Of a stretch of DNA of 64,000 nt, positions 52,117 to 63,600 are shown in pieces. Position 1 is the stretch's first letter. Every line of letters begins with the position of its first letter. Both the position numbers and the translations under genes were made by a program. Under the pieces are notes generated by a model. That model made no database searches and was not told where the DNA came from. It was given only the letters and a program-made list of their open reading frames with translations. The DNA is from Bradyrhizobium sp. Ai1a-2. Its GTDB lineage: Bacteria > Pseudomonadota > Alphaproteobacteria > Rhizobiales > Xanthobacteraceae. The stretch is taken from assembly GCF_000426245.1 (NCBI RefSeq), contig NZ_AUEZ01000021.1, positions 1-64,000 on the forward strand, written 5' to 3'.

Positions 52117-52884
52117 GTGAAGATGCGTAGCGTTGCCGAGAACATCAATTCCTCGGGCGGGATGGGCATTCGCCAGACGGCGCGGAGCTGGGCCTGGGGG
52201 ATTCTGGTTGCGGCTTTGAGTTTGTTTGATTCGCATCACGTAGGGCGTGCGCAAAGTGCTGGCGCGACGGCACAGATCCAGTTCGATATTCCGCCGCAGC
52301 CTCTTGCTTCGTCGCTCAAGGCTTTTGGCGATCTCGCAAAAGTGGAGCTGTACTACGAGAGCGGCATCGTTGGCGGATATCGCTCGCGCCAGGTTCGCGG
52401 CATGTTTTCCGCCGACAGGGCACTCCAGCTCCTGCTGGAGGGGACAGGGCTCTCTGTCGCGTCATTCGAGCCGGGCACCATCACAATCCTTGCTCCAAGC
52501 CGGCAGGATCGTGAGCACGAGCTTGCCTTGCTCAAGAACAGATCTGCTGAGTTTCTGCCGTATTTCGCACTGATCCAAGCCAGCCTCCGATCGGTCTTTT
52601 GTCAATCGTCCTTGAATCAAACCGACAACGACGAAATCATCGTACGTCTCTGGATTGCACCGTCGGGTTCGGTCAGGCGGGCGGAACTGGCGTCTCCGAC
52701 AGGTTCGCAAGAGCGCGATCGGGCCTATATCGCTGCTGTGCGGGAGCTTGTTATCGCCAGCGCGCCGCCGCCGAACATGCCGCAGCCGGTTACGCTGCTG
52801 GTGTTGCCACGCTCCAGTCAATATGCATCCGAATGCCCGCAGCCAGGCGGATCGGCTCCTGCTCGGGCAGCCAGCCATGAGTGA
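52117..52884 (+). CDS. Free-standing STN-domain protein with TonB-like C-terminal half
   Basis: A 255-aa exported protein starting at GTG 52117 or ATG 52123. A signal-like segment (AWGILVAALSLFDSHHVGRAQSAG) is followed by a STN (secretin/TonB short N-terminal) domain at about residues 52-125, IQFDIPPQPLASSLKAFGDLAKVELYY through GMFSADRALQLLLEGTGLSV. The second half (about 150-245) reads IIVRLWIAPSGSVRRAELASPTGSQERDRAYIAAVRELVI, a TonB-C-like pattern. In most FecI/FecR systems STN is the N-terminal extension of an outer-membrane receptor; here it is separate and has no beta-barrel. It presumably touches the FecR protein to pass on a periplasmic signal. Its stop overlaps the sigma-factor start by eight bases. 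Confidence 0.82.
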   Translation: MKMRSVAENINSSGGMGIRQTARSWAWGILVAALSLFDSHHVGRAQSAGATAQIQFDIPPQPLASSLKAFGDLAKVELYYESGIVGGYRSRQVRGMFSADRALQLLLEGTGLSVASFEPGTITILAPSRQDREHELALLKNRSAEFLPYFALIQASLRSVFCQSSLNQTDNDEIIVRLWIAPSGSVRRAELASPTGSQERDRAYIAAVRELVIASAPPPNMPQPVTLLVLPRSSQYASECPQPGGSAPARAASHE

Positions 52885-53482
52885 CGCAGGCCATGTCTCT
52901 GTGCTTCGCGAGATGCTTGTCGGTCAGTATGAAGAGCTGAAGCGTGTTCTGGCGCGACGCCTTGGCTCGGAAGATCTGGCGGGCGAGGTACTGCAGGAGA
53001 CTTACCTGCGCTTGACGCAACCTGCCGGTATCGGCATCGTGTCAAGCCCTCGGCAATATCTCCTGACGATAGCCACAAATATCGCGCGGATGAGCTTTCG
53101 CCGCGAACGGCGCTCGGAGAATCTGTCGGACCTTGACGATCTGCTCGGCTTCGTTGACGATTCACCAGATCCTCTGCAAAACATTGAAGCGCGGCAGGAA
53201 ATTGAGGCGCTGCAGCGGGCCTTTGACGAGCTGACACCACGGCGCCGCCAGATCGTTTTTGCCGCAAGGATTGAAGGGATGCGGCTGTCGGAGATCGCCG
53301 AGCGATTGGGGGTCTCCCAGAGATTTGTCGAAAAGGAGTTGAAGGTCGCGCTGATGCTGTGCGGGGCCCGTCTGAACCGCGATGTGGTCCAACGGTTCGG
53401 TCCCGGCGCACTTCAAGCATCTAAGGGGAAGACGGCCGCAACTGCTACGAACCAAGGATGTGATGACGACGAGACCCGGTGA
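52877..53482 (+). CDS. ECF sigma factor, FecI type
   Basis: A 201-aa extracytoplasmic-function sigma factor from the ATG at 52877. Region 2 (about residues 15-85) has LAGEVLQETYLRLTQP and PRQYLLTIATNIARMSFRRERR; region 4 (about 110-170) has LTPRRRQIVFAARIEGMRLSEIAERLGVSQRFVEKELKVAL. It is held by the FecR-type protein encoded next and freed after a surface signal relayed by the STN protein. It should then drive the large exoprotein gene and perhaps its own operon. The start lies within the end of the STN gene. Confidence 0.9.
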   Translation: MSDAGHVSVLREMLVGQYEELKRVLARRLGSEDLAGEVLQETYLRLTQPAGIGIVSSPRQYLLTIATNIARMSFRRERRSENLSDLDDLLGFVDDSPDPLQNIEARQEIEALQRAFDELTPRRRQIVFAARIEGMRLSEIAERLGVSQRFVEKELKVALMLCGARLNRDVVQRFGPGALQASKGKTAATATNQGCDDDETR

Positions 53483-54506
53483 GCCGGAGCCGATGGCTAT
53501 TCAGGCAACAGGCAGCGACGAGCTGGCCCCCGAGGGCCTCGATCCGATTCAGCGCGACGCGTACGAATGGATCGTGCGCTTTATGCGCGGCGGTATGTCG
53601 TCTGCCGAAATCGAGTCGATGCGCGCCTGGTATCGCCAGAGCCCGGCGCACGCCAAGGCCTATGCCGACGTGCGGCGGGTGTGGAATGCGCTCGGTCCAG
53701 TCGCTCGCGCGAGCATGCGGGACAATCCAGATGCGGCGTCTAAGGTCTACAGCGAGAAATCAGCGCGTCCGGTCGTGTCGGCGCGCCTGGGACGCCGTGC
53801 ATTGATCGGAGGCGCGCTGGCCGCTTCGGCCGCTTATGCTCTCGCCAAGCCGCCCCTCGATCTGTGGCCGTCCTACTCCGAAATGATGGCGGACTATCGC
53901 ACCGGCGCGGGTGAGCGACGGATCCTGACGCTGGCGGACACGGTGACGCTCGATCTCAACACCAGAACGAGCGTTACTGTGCTGTCGCAAACTGCTGAAA
54001 TGATACAACTCGAACTGCTGGCGGGAGAGGCCGCCTTTTCCAAGAGCGATCCTTCATCTGCGCTGACGGTGGTCGCGGGTTCGGCGCGCATGGTTGCCAT
54101 GCGCACGAACTTCAATCTCCGTTGCGACGGCTCGAGGGTCTCGGTCGCGTGTCTCGATGGCGATTTGCTCGTGCAGCGTGGCAGCGCGAAAGCGCAGCTT
54201 CGCCCGCGGGAAGAGGTGATCTATGATGATCGCGCTATCAGTGATGTGCGGGGCTTCGATCCCGACAGAGTCTCGGCGTGGCAGCAGGGCAAGCTGATCT
54301 TTGATGGGACGCCAGTTGCTCAGGTGATTGCGGAAATCAACCGCTACAGACCAAACCGCATCATCCTGATGAACGATCAGATTGGTCGCCGCTTGCTGAC
54401 GGCGCGTGTCGCCACCGCGGAAACCGACAAGATCGTCGTCCAGATCGTTCATATCTTCGGGGCGAATGCACGCACGCTGCCTGGAGGCATCGTGGTCTTG
54501 ACCTGA
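53463..54506 (+). CDS. FecR-type anti-sigma factor/sigma regulator
   Basis: A 347-aa membrane protein overlapping the sigma gene by 20 bases. The cytoplasmic N-terminal segment (about 20-100) has the DUF4880 pattern AYEWIVRFMRGGMSSAEIESMRAWYRQSPAHAKAYADVRRVWNAL, which grips the sigma factor. One hydrophobic segment (RRALIGGALAASAAYALA, about 118-136) crosses the membrane. The periplasmic part holds the FecR domain (ERRILTLADTVTLDLNTRTSVTVL, then GEAAFSKSD) and a C-terminal domain (WQQGKLIFDGTPVAQVIAEINRYRPNRIIL) that receives the signal from an STN domain. It both restrains and helps activate its sigma factor, as known for FecR. Confidence 0.92.
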   Translation: MTTRPGEPEPMAIQATGSDELAPEGLDPIQRDAYEWIVRFMRGGMSSAEIESMRAWYRQSPAHAKAYADVRRVWNALGPVARASMRDNPDAASKVYSEKSARPVVSARLGRRALIGGALAASAAYALAKPPLDLWPSYSEMMADYRTGAGERRILTLADTVTLDLNTRTSVTVLSQTAEMIQLELLAGEAAFSKSDPSSALTVVAGSARMVAMRTNFNLRCDGSRVSVACLDGDLLVQRGSAKAQLRPREEVIYDDRAISDVRGFDPDRVSAWQQGKLIFDGTPVAQVIAEINRYRPNRIILMNDQIGRRLLTARVATAETDKIVVQIVHIFGANARTLPGGIVVLT

Positions 54507-54661
54507 TCGCGCACGCAGTGATCGGACGGGCATAGAAATAATTTTTTTTCGTTAACCTCGAAAATTTCGTTCGGTCTTCGCAGGCCGCATTCATCTCATC
54601 GGTGACGATCGCTGCTCCAAGGGCAGTTGGTCCGAAGACAGGTTGCCGAGAGAGCTTGCGA
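54507..54661. promoter_or_regulatory. AT-rich leader of the exoprotein gene, candidate FecI-type promoter
   Basis: The 155 bases between fecR and the exoprotein start contain a striking run of eight T (54542-54549) and a GAAAAT at 54560-54565 resembling the -35 element of FecI-dependent promoters, but the spacing to a TC-type -10 is not a clean match. A GAGAG ribosome-binding site lies before the ATG at 54662. The low GC content against coding neighbours marks it as regulatory; the promoter assignment is weak. Confidence 0.35.
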
Positions 54662-57600
54662 ATGTTGCACCGACCCGCCGTTTTTTCCTCGACCACTGTT
54701 CGCCGGCACGCTCGTCGCACGATGCTCACCGGGGTCAGCGTGGCGGCGCTCTTGATGGGACATTCGCCCGTCCTCGCGCGTCCACTGGGAGCGGCATCAC
54801 CATCGCCATCGGCCGCAGCAATAGCCGCGGCTCAATCGGCGCAGCAGCAAGCCGAGCGCCAGGCGCGGGAGGCGAGCGATGCGTTGAGGCGTGCGACGCT
54901 TGCGATTCAAGCGCTGCGCGCAAGCCAACAAGCCGCGCGCGACGCGGCACAGGTCTCCCTCCAGGCCACGCCGGATATCGTTCCCAACGGCCTGCGCGCG
55001 GGTGGATTGCGGATTGGCCGTGGCGTGGTCGATCCGGGTGGCAACGTCAATGCCGATCTCTGGCAAGGAGCCAATCTGCCAACCGAGTCTGTCGACGGCG
55101 GCGGGCGGACAAAAGTCAATGTCGACCAGACGCGGCCGCAGGCGATTTTGAGCTGGGACACGTTCAATGTCGGCAGCAGGACCGATCTGAATTTCAATCA
55201 GCAGGGCAACAGGGATTGGGTTGCGCTCAACCGCGTGCTCGGCGTTGATGGTCGGCCAAGCCAGATCCTTGGCAGCATCAAGGCCGATGGTTCTGTCTAC
55301 ATCATCAACCAGAACGGCATCATCTTCGGCGGCGCGAGCCAGGTGAACGTCGGTTCACTGATCGCCTCGACCGCGAAAATTTCCAACGATCAGTTCCTGG
55401 CTGGTCTCTACTCAACCCAGACCGGGACGCGTTGGAATCCAAGCTTCACCGATGCGGCGGCGCTGCTTGGCAACGGCAAAGGCGGCGGCGAGATCAAGGT
55501 CGAGGCCGACGCGCAAATCGAGACATACACGCCCGCGTCGGTGACATCCGGCGGCGGCTTCATATTGTTGATGGGCGGCAAAGTCATCAATGCAGGCTCG
55601 ATCAACACGCCGCTTGGCCAGACGGTGCTCTCGTCGGGCGACGATTTCGTGCTGCGGCGCGGTTACAGCACGGAGGCCAATAATTCATCTACCACCCGCG
55701 GCATCGAGATCGCCCCGGTGTTCGATAACGGCAGCGTAGCCGGTCTCGTCCGCAACGACGGCGTCGTCACCAGCGCACAGGGCGACATCACGCTCGCGGG
55801 GCGCACCATCGAGCAGAACGGCATTCTCGTTGCCTCGACATCGGTCAATACGCGCGGCACGATCCATCTGTTGAATTCGGCCACGGACGGTCTCGGCAGC
55901 GTGACGCTGAATGCCGGCAGCGTGACGATGATCATCCCGGATCTGGAGAGCGAGGAAACCGCGCTCAACAGCCAGCGTGATGCGCTGATCGCAGCGTCAG
56001 CCCAGGCCGATGGGTTGCGTTTCGACGCTGCCTCGGGTCCGTTCAACAACCGGTCGATCCTGCAGGACCGTCTCGACCAATCGCGCATCGAGATCGTCAC
56101 CGGCGGTAACGTCGTCTTCAGGGGCGGCGCAGAAAAGGGCTCGCTGACGATCGCGCAAGGCGGTCAGGTTGCGGTATCCGCCGCCGGCCGGGTTTTCGCC
56201 GAGACGGGAGCGACCATCGACGTCTCCGGTGTCCGCGATGTTTCGCTGGCGATGTCCAGCAACAATATCGTGGTCAATATCCAGGGCAACGAACTCCGCG
56301 ACAGCCCTGACAATCGCGACAACAACTATCTGAAGAACCAGAACGTCTGGGTCGATATCCGTAACCTGGTCTATGTACCGAGCGGCACCGGCGGCTATGA
56401 GGGCGACCGCTACTACACGCCCGGCGGCCTGCTCGAAGTCGGCGGCTATCTCGCGAATACTGCGCATACGATCGGAGAATGGAGCGCGGTCGGTGGAACG
56501 ATCACGCTGTCAGGCCGAGATATCGTCGCGCAGCAGGGATCGGTATTCGATATCTCCGGCGGTTCGATCAGTTACCAGGGAGGATATATCCGCACCACCA
56601 ATTTCCTTGGCGGCGACGGGCGCCTCTACAGCATCGACAATGCGCGCGGCGACATGACCTTCTACGGCGTAGGTCAGGGATTTTCGCGTGACCACGAGCG
56701 CTGGGGTGTCACCGAAGTCTGGAGCAGTCCGTTCGGCCGCGGCCGGGAAAATGTTCGCTGGGAAGACGGTTACACCATCGGCCGGGATGCCGGCCGTCTC
56801 AATCTCTCGACGCCGGCGGCGATCTTCGAGGGCGAGATCGTCAACGACGTTGTGCAGGGATCGCGCCAGAACAGCGCGCGGCCTGATGGCGTCACCGATG
56901 GCTACAAGGTCGGGCAGAATGTAGTCGCGCAGAACGGAACCTTGTCGGTCGGGCACTACACACACTTTGGTCTGGTCGACGCCTACAGTTCGGATGTGCG
57001 GATTGGCGCAATCGATCAGGTCGCCGCAGCACTCGATGCCGACAAAGCCTTGCCGGATGGCCGCAGCGGGACCGTCTGGTTCGACGCCAAGCATCTCAGC
57101 GACCAGAACCTCGGCGGCCTGTCGGTCGCGACGCGCGGCAGCGTTACAGTCGAGCAGGACTTCGCTGTCGCAAATGGCGGGCGGGTCGCGCTCTACTCGC
57201 CCGAAGTCAACGTCAATGCCAACATCGTCGCGCGGGGTGGCAGTGTCAGGATCAGCGACGGGCTGGTGACCGACGCCGACCAACTCGTCTACCTGATGGC
57301 GGACGGACAACAGTCGCATGTGACGGTCGCGGCTGGTGCGACCATCGATACGCGCGGTCTCTGGGTCAATGGCATTTCCAACCCGAACGATCAGTCGGGT
57401 CTTGCCTATCTCAATGGCGGCAGCGTCGCGATCGATTCCACCTATGGTGTGACGCTGGAACGCGGTAGCACGATCGATGTCTCGTCCGGCGGCGCAATAA
57501 CGTCCAATGGCAAGATCAAGGGCGGCAAAGGCGGCAGCGTCACGCTTCTGGCGGTCGATCAACGCGAGGTTCCGTCAAAGGGACACGGCGCGCTGACCAT

Positions 57601-60600
57601 CGATGGCGATATTCGCGGCTATGGATTCAACGGCGGGGGCACGCTCTCGATCGACGCGCCATCGATCGTGATCGGCAACGCCGGAACGGAGCATGCGGCG
57701 AACGCGCTACTGCTGACGCCGGATCTGTTCCGTCGAGGCTTCTCGAAATACGACGTCAACGGACATGGCCACCTGGTCGTTGCCGATGGCACGAGGCTTG
57801 ATGTCGAGGTGCCGGTCTATCGTGCTCTCGCAGAAGGCTTCGTTCAGTCGACGGCGGACCGTCCGCCTTTCGAACTGTGGATGCCGCCGACCTATCTTGA
57901 AGATCCGACCAACGGCGTAATGATCCAGCGCGCGGGCGCCGACCTCGTTCTCGAGTCGCAGCAGATGGGCCTTGGCGGCGAGATCTCGGTCGGTGGCGGT
58001 TCCGCCATCAGGGTCGATCCGGGCCGCAGCATCACCGTGCAGAGCGGCGGGCAGGTCACGGTCGATGGCCTGCTGCGTGCGCCGGGCGGTGCGATCAATG
58101 TCATACAGCTCAATGCGGCATCGAAGGATCGCGCCGTGGCGGATCCGCTGCCGGGGCAGCGTTCGGTGTGGATCGGCGACCACGCGGTGCTCGATGTTTC
58201 GGCCAAAGCCGTCACCGGCATCGATGGTCGCGGACGGCGTTATGGCGTCGCGCCGGATGGCGGCGTCATCACCATCGGCGCGCCCACCGATCGCGACACC
58301 GGTTCGGGCGAGATCGCAAACGGCGCGGAAGCTTTCGTGGTCGTTCGCCCTGGAGCGGTGCTGGATGCCTCCGGCACCAGCGCGGTTATCGACCTGCCGG
58401 CACGCACCGGCCTCGGAGTTGGCAGCACACCCCTTACGCTCGCAAGCAATGGCGGTACCATCGCGCTCAATTCTTTGAACGGCCTGTACATCGACGGCAC
58501 GATGCGGGCGTTTTCGGGCGGTGCTGGTGCCTCGGGCGGCACGTTGATCCTGACGCTTGATACGGCGCGGTACCGGCAAGCTTTCGGCGGCTCGCCGATC
58601 CCGGACGATGTGCGCTTCATCCGCGAACTCTCGATTGGCATGGACTACCAGGCGAGCGGCTCGGACGGACCGCTCCAGATCGGCAAAGGGCGCATCAGCG
58701 TCGAGCAGATCAAGAACGGCGGCTTCGACACGTTCTCGGCGCTATCAGACGTGATCCGCTTCGAGGGCAATGTTGATCTGTCGATGGGCCGCGCGCTCGA
58801 AATCTACAATGGCACCTTCGCGAGCGTTGGATCTGACGGCAGCGTGCATCTCGCCGCGCCCTACGTCGCGCTCAAGGCGACGCAAGTTTGGTCGCTCGAA
58901 GGCAATCCCGTCTATCCGCGCGCCACTGACTCTCTCATGGATCGGGGCTGGATCAGCACGTCGCGCGCGACGCTGACCATTGATGCGGCTCTGATCGACA
59001 TCAACAAGCTGCAGTCGAGCGGCGCCAAGGGCACCATCCCGCTGCTCAACGGCAGCCGTCCGTATCAATATGCGGGCTTCGATACCGTGACGCTGAACAG
59101 CCGCGGCGACATCCGGATGTCCGGACTCGTCACCGGCAGCCGTGTGCTCGAGGTGAATGGCGCGCAGGTCTATCCGGTCATGGCTGGCGGCGGCAGCTTC
59201 GCGGCGCGGGATCTCGTCCGCTTTGGTCGTACCACCGCCGACATTCCCGAAATGCCGTACTCGGTGTTCGGCAAGCTCAGCGTTGCCAGCAAGACGATCG
59301 AACAGGGCGGAATCCTGCGCGCGCCGCTTGGTGCGATCACCCTGGGAACGCAGTTCAGCGGCAATGACCCGACGATTCCTGGAACGGAAAGCGTGACGCT
59401 GCTCGATGGCGGCATCACGTCGGTGAGCGCACGCGGGCTGGTCATTCCCTATGGCGGCACGGTCGACGACATCACTTATACCTACAATGGCAACGAGGTG
59501 ACGGCGCCAATCGACTTCATCGACAGCGTCAACCAGGGTATCAATCTCAGGGGCAAATCATTCAAGGTCGCGAGCGGCGCGCTGCTCGATCTGTCGGGCG
59601 GCGGCGACCTGCAGGGCGCGGGCTTCATCAGCGGCCGCGGCGGTTCAGTCGATGTGCTGACCACGCCCCTGGTCAATGCCAATCCCGGCTATTCCTATAG
59701 CTCAAAGAACAATCAGGTCTATGCGATCGTGCCGGGCGTTCAGCCGGGCGCGGCGGCGATTGATGCCACTGCGGGACGTGCTCCCGCAATCGGCCAGCAA
59801 ATCACCATTCCGGGCGGCATTCCCGGCCTTCCGGCCGGCACCTATACGCTGATGCCGGCACGTTACGCCCTGCAGCCCGGCGCCTATCGGGTGGAGGTCG
59901 GGGGCACGATGCGGTCCCCGTTGCCGAACGCGGTTTCGGTCGGCAACGGCACCTGGACCGTCAGCGGCTATCAAAGTGTCGCAAACACCGGAGTCCAGAA
60001 CGCATCGCCGACGCAACTGCTGGTAACGCCCGGCACGTCGGTCCGCCATTTCTCCTCATACAAGGAAACTGGTTATGCCGATTTCCTTCTCGCCGAGGCG
60101 GCTCGCCTGGGGGCGCCGCGGCCGATCTTGCCGATGGACGGCAAGATGCTGGCGCTCACTTATCCCGGCGAAACGCCGGCCAACACATCCGCGCTGATCT
60201 TCAGGGGCAAGGCGCTGTTCGACCCTGGCGGAGAGGGGGCGTTCGGCGGTACCGTGCGTGTCGGCGGCGAAGGTGCTTTCACGCCGGATATCGAGATCAT
60301 TCCTGACGGTGGGCCGCATACCGCAGGCTTCGTCTCGATCGAAGCCGACGAGCTCAATGCGATCGGCGCGACGCGCATGTCGCTTGGTGGCTTCCAGTAT
60401 TTCAACGCCCAGCAGAACTACGTCCTCGCTGGTTCCAGGGCTCGTTCCCTCGTCGTGCGCACGGGCGCCGTGCTCGAGGCGCCGGATATTCTCTTGAGCG
60501 CCGGGCAAGGCGGCGTGACGATCGAGGATGGCGTGACGATCTCGACCATCGGCAAGGGCGGGAGCGTGCCGTTCTCCGCTGCCGATGGTTACAGCTACGT

Positions 60601-63600
60601 CCTCTATGACAGCACCACGAACGTCCTTGCGCTGTCGAACGGGCTCCTGGATTTCCGGTCTCTGCGCAGCGGCAGCGGAGCGCAGGGAGGCATCACCGTC
60701 GGCAAGGCGGGCCTCTACACCGAAGGCACGCTGCTGTTTGCGACCAGCAGTGCAGGCAAGCTGGTGCTCGATCGGGACGCGCGGTATGGCGCGCGGTATC
60801 TTTCGTTGGCGGTCCCGACCATCAATATCGGCGAGAATAGCAATCGATGCGGCGGTCGCTGCAGGCGTCCTGCCGGACGGCCTGGTGTTCAACCAGCAAA
60901 TTCTCGCTTCGCTGCTGCAGGGCAACCAGGGTGCCGGCATCCCGAAGATCGAGACGCTTATTCTCTCTGCCGGTGGGTCGGTGAATTTCTTCGGCTCCGT
61001 CAACCTCGACACGATCGATCCCGCAACAGGAAAGTCGAGCCTGTCTGAATTCGTGTTGAACACGCCGGCGATCTACGGTCTCGGCGGTGCCTCGGATGTC
61101 GCGAAGATCACCACCGGCACGCTGATCTGGAATGGTCTTGGCAATGGCGTGTTCCGCAACAGCAATACTGCGCCTGCCAGCATGCCTCCGCCGCCTGTCG
61201 TGCCCGGTGGTCCCGGCACCGGCAGTGGAACGCTCGAGGTGATCGCGGACGAAATCGTCTTCGGCTATCAGAAGTTCACGGTTGCCGATACCCAGCTTAC
61301 GCTGGACCATCTCGCGCTCGGCTTCTCCACCGTCAACATGACCGCGAGCCAGCGCATCACCGCGAACAACCGGAACACTTTCTCGGTCTATCAAAGCGGC
61401 ACAAGCGCATCCACCTACGCCGGTGGCAATCTCAATCTCATCACGCCGCTGCTGACAGGCGAGGGGTCCTCGATCAACCGCATCGCCGCCGGCGGTGCGC
61501 TTTCCCTCACGGCTCCCGCCGGATCGACCGCGGCCAGGACGGATGTGATCGGTGCCGAAATCGGCCTCAAGGGGCAGACCGTCTCGATCGCCAGTACCAT
61601 CGCGCTGCCGAGCGGCAAGCTGACCGTCGAGGCCGACGGCAATCTGATGCTCACGGACAATGCGCGCATCGACGTTGCAGGCCGTGAGATCACGATGATC
61701 GACGTCAAGAAATATAGCTGGGGTGGTGACGTCACGCTCACCAGCAACCATGGCGACGTGACGCAGGCGTCGGGTGCGGTGATCGATCTCTCGGCGACCA
61801 ACAACAACGCCGGCACGCTCACGGTTTCGGCCGTCGATGCGACGGCTGGCAGCGTCACGCTGTCCGGCTCGATCTTTGGTTCCGCCACCGGCACATATGA
61901 TGCGGGCGGCACCATCGTTCCGTATCTTGGTGGGGAAATCGATATCCATGCCCAGGCGATCGCGGACTTCGTTGGCCTCAACCATCGTCTGAGCGACAGC
62001 GGCGTGTTCGGCGCGCGCAGCTTCCAGATCAAGAAGGAAGGCACCAATCTCGTCATCGGCAACGAGCTGAAGGCGAACAGCATCGACGTCTCGGTCGATG
62101 GCGGCAGCCTCACAGTGGTAGGCCTGGTCGATGCCAGCGGACCGCAGGTGGGCTCGATCCGTCTCTCCGCGCGTGACGGGCTGACGCTCGCTTCCAACGC
62201 AGTGCTGGATGCGCATGGCACCGACTTGCGTGTCGACAGCTATGGCCAGCCGATTGATGCGGCGAACCGGGCAGTCGTAGACCTCACCAGCGGGATCGGC
62301 GACCTCGTGCTGTCACCAGGCGCCACCATCGATCTGCGTTCGGCGGACAATGTCGCGCGCGGCACGCTGACCTTGAACGCGCCCCGCCGTGGCGGCGTCG
62401 GCGGCACCGGCGATGGCGCCAACGACATCGGCATCAGCGCGGGCGGGCCGCTCGGCATCCGCGGCGCGAAGAGCATCGCCGTCAATGGCATGCGCACTTA
62501 TACGGATGCGCCTTCGCGCGATCCCGGCGCCGACGGCAAGCCGCTCCAGGCTATCACGCAGGCCTATCTCGATGGCATCCACGCCCAGAGCACGGCGTTC
62601 GTCGATGCGGCGATCGCGAACGGCAATCTTCAAGGCCGCCTTGCGGGCCTGAAGGCCTATACCAGCGCATTCCATCTGCGTCCGGGTGTCGAGATCGCCA
62701 CCGCAACGGCTGATGGCAATCTCGTGGTGGAGGGCGACCTCGATCTTTCCGGATACCGCTATGCGAGCCTCAATCCGAACACGCAGAAGACGGCGGTCTA
62801 CGGCTCCGGCGAGGTGGGCACGCTGGCGGTGCGCGCCGGCGGCGATATTCTGGTCAATGGCAGCATCACCGACGGCTTCGCGCCGCCGCCGAAGACGAAC
62901 ACGCCGGACGACAATGGCTGGCGCGTCACAGGTATCCTGACATCGGACGTGGTGGCCTATTCGGGGACGCTGCAGGGAGGAGTATCCGGGACGACGACCA
63001 TCATTCCGGCCAATCCGAACAGCACCTTTGTCACCAACTTCGATTTCACGGTGCGCCAAGGCACGCAACTGCGGCGCGGCGTCCAGGTTCCTTTCGCGTT
63101 TGAAGCGGCCGTCGGAGTTGTCGTACCGGCGTGGGCCGCTGCGGCAGGCGGATGGACCGCGACAGCCAACATCTACGATGCGTCCGGAGCCGTTCTGTTC
63201 AGCGTCGGCCAGCGGGTCAATATCACATTGCCTGCAGGAACGCGGTTCGCGGCCGGCACGGTTTTGCCATCCACCGACCAGGCGACCATTGCTGGCAGCC
63301 TGACGATCCGCGCGACGGTCGTGACCAAAGGCTCGCCGCTGAATGTCTTCGTCTCAAACCTCTCGCTTGGCGCGCCGGTCGTCCTGAACCCCGGCGATGT
63401 GTTGCCGGTCGGGACCAACCTGAACGGCGCAACCGTGCAATTGCGTCCCACTGGTCCCGATGGTGCGCAGGGCAAGATCTACGCGATCGCCCCCATGCTC
63501 GCGGCCGGTTCTCAGTCGTGGTCGATGCGGATCGTGAGCGGCGCCGACACTACGGCGGCAGACAACCGGATGCTGAATCTGGTGGGCACCGGCGACATGG

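Noticed and set aside
60822..62216. Long minus-strand open frame opposite the exoprotein
   Set aside because: The plus strand continues the beta-helix repeats in an open frame, while the antisense product is only charged low-complexity sequence.
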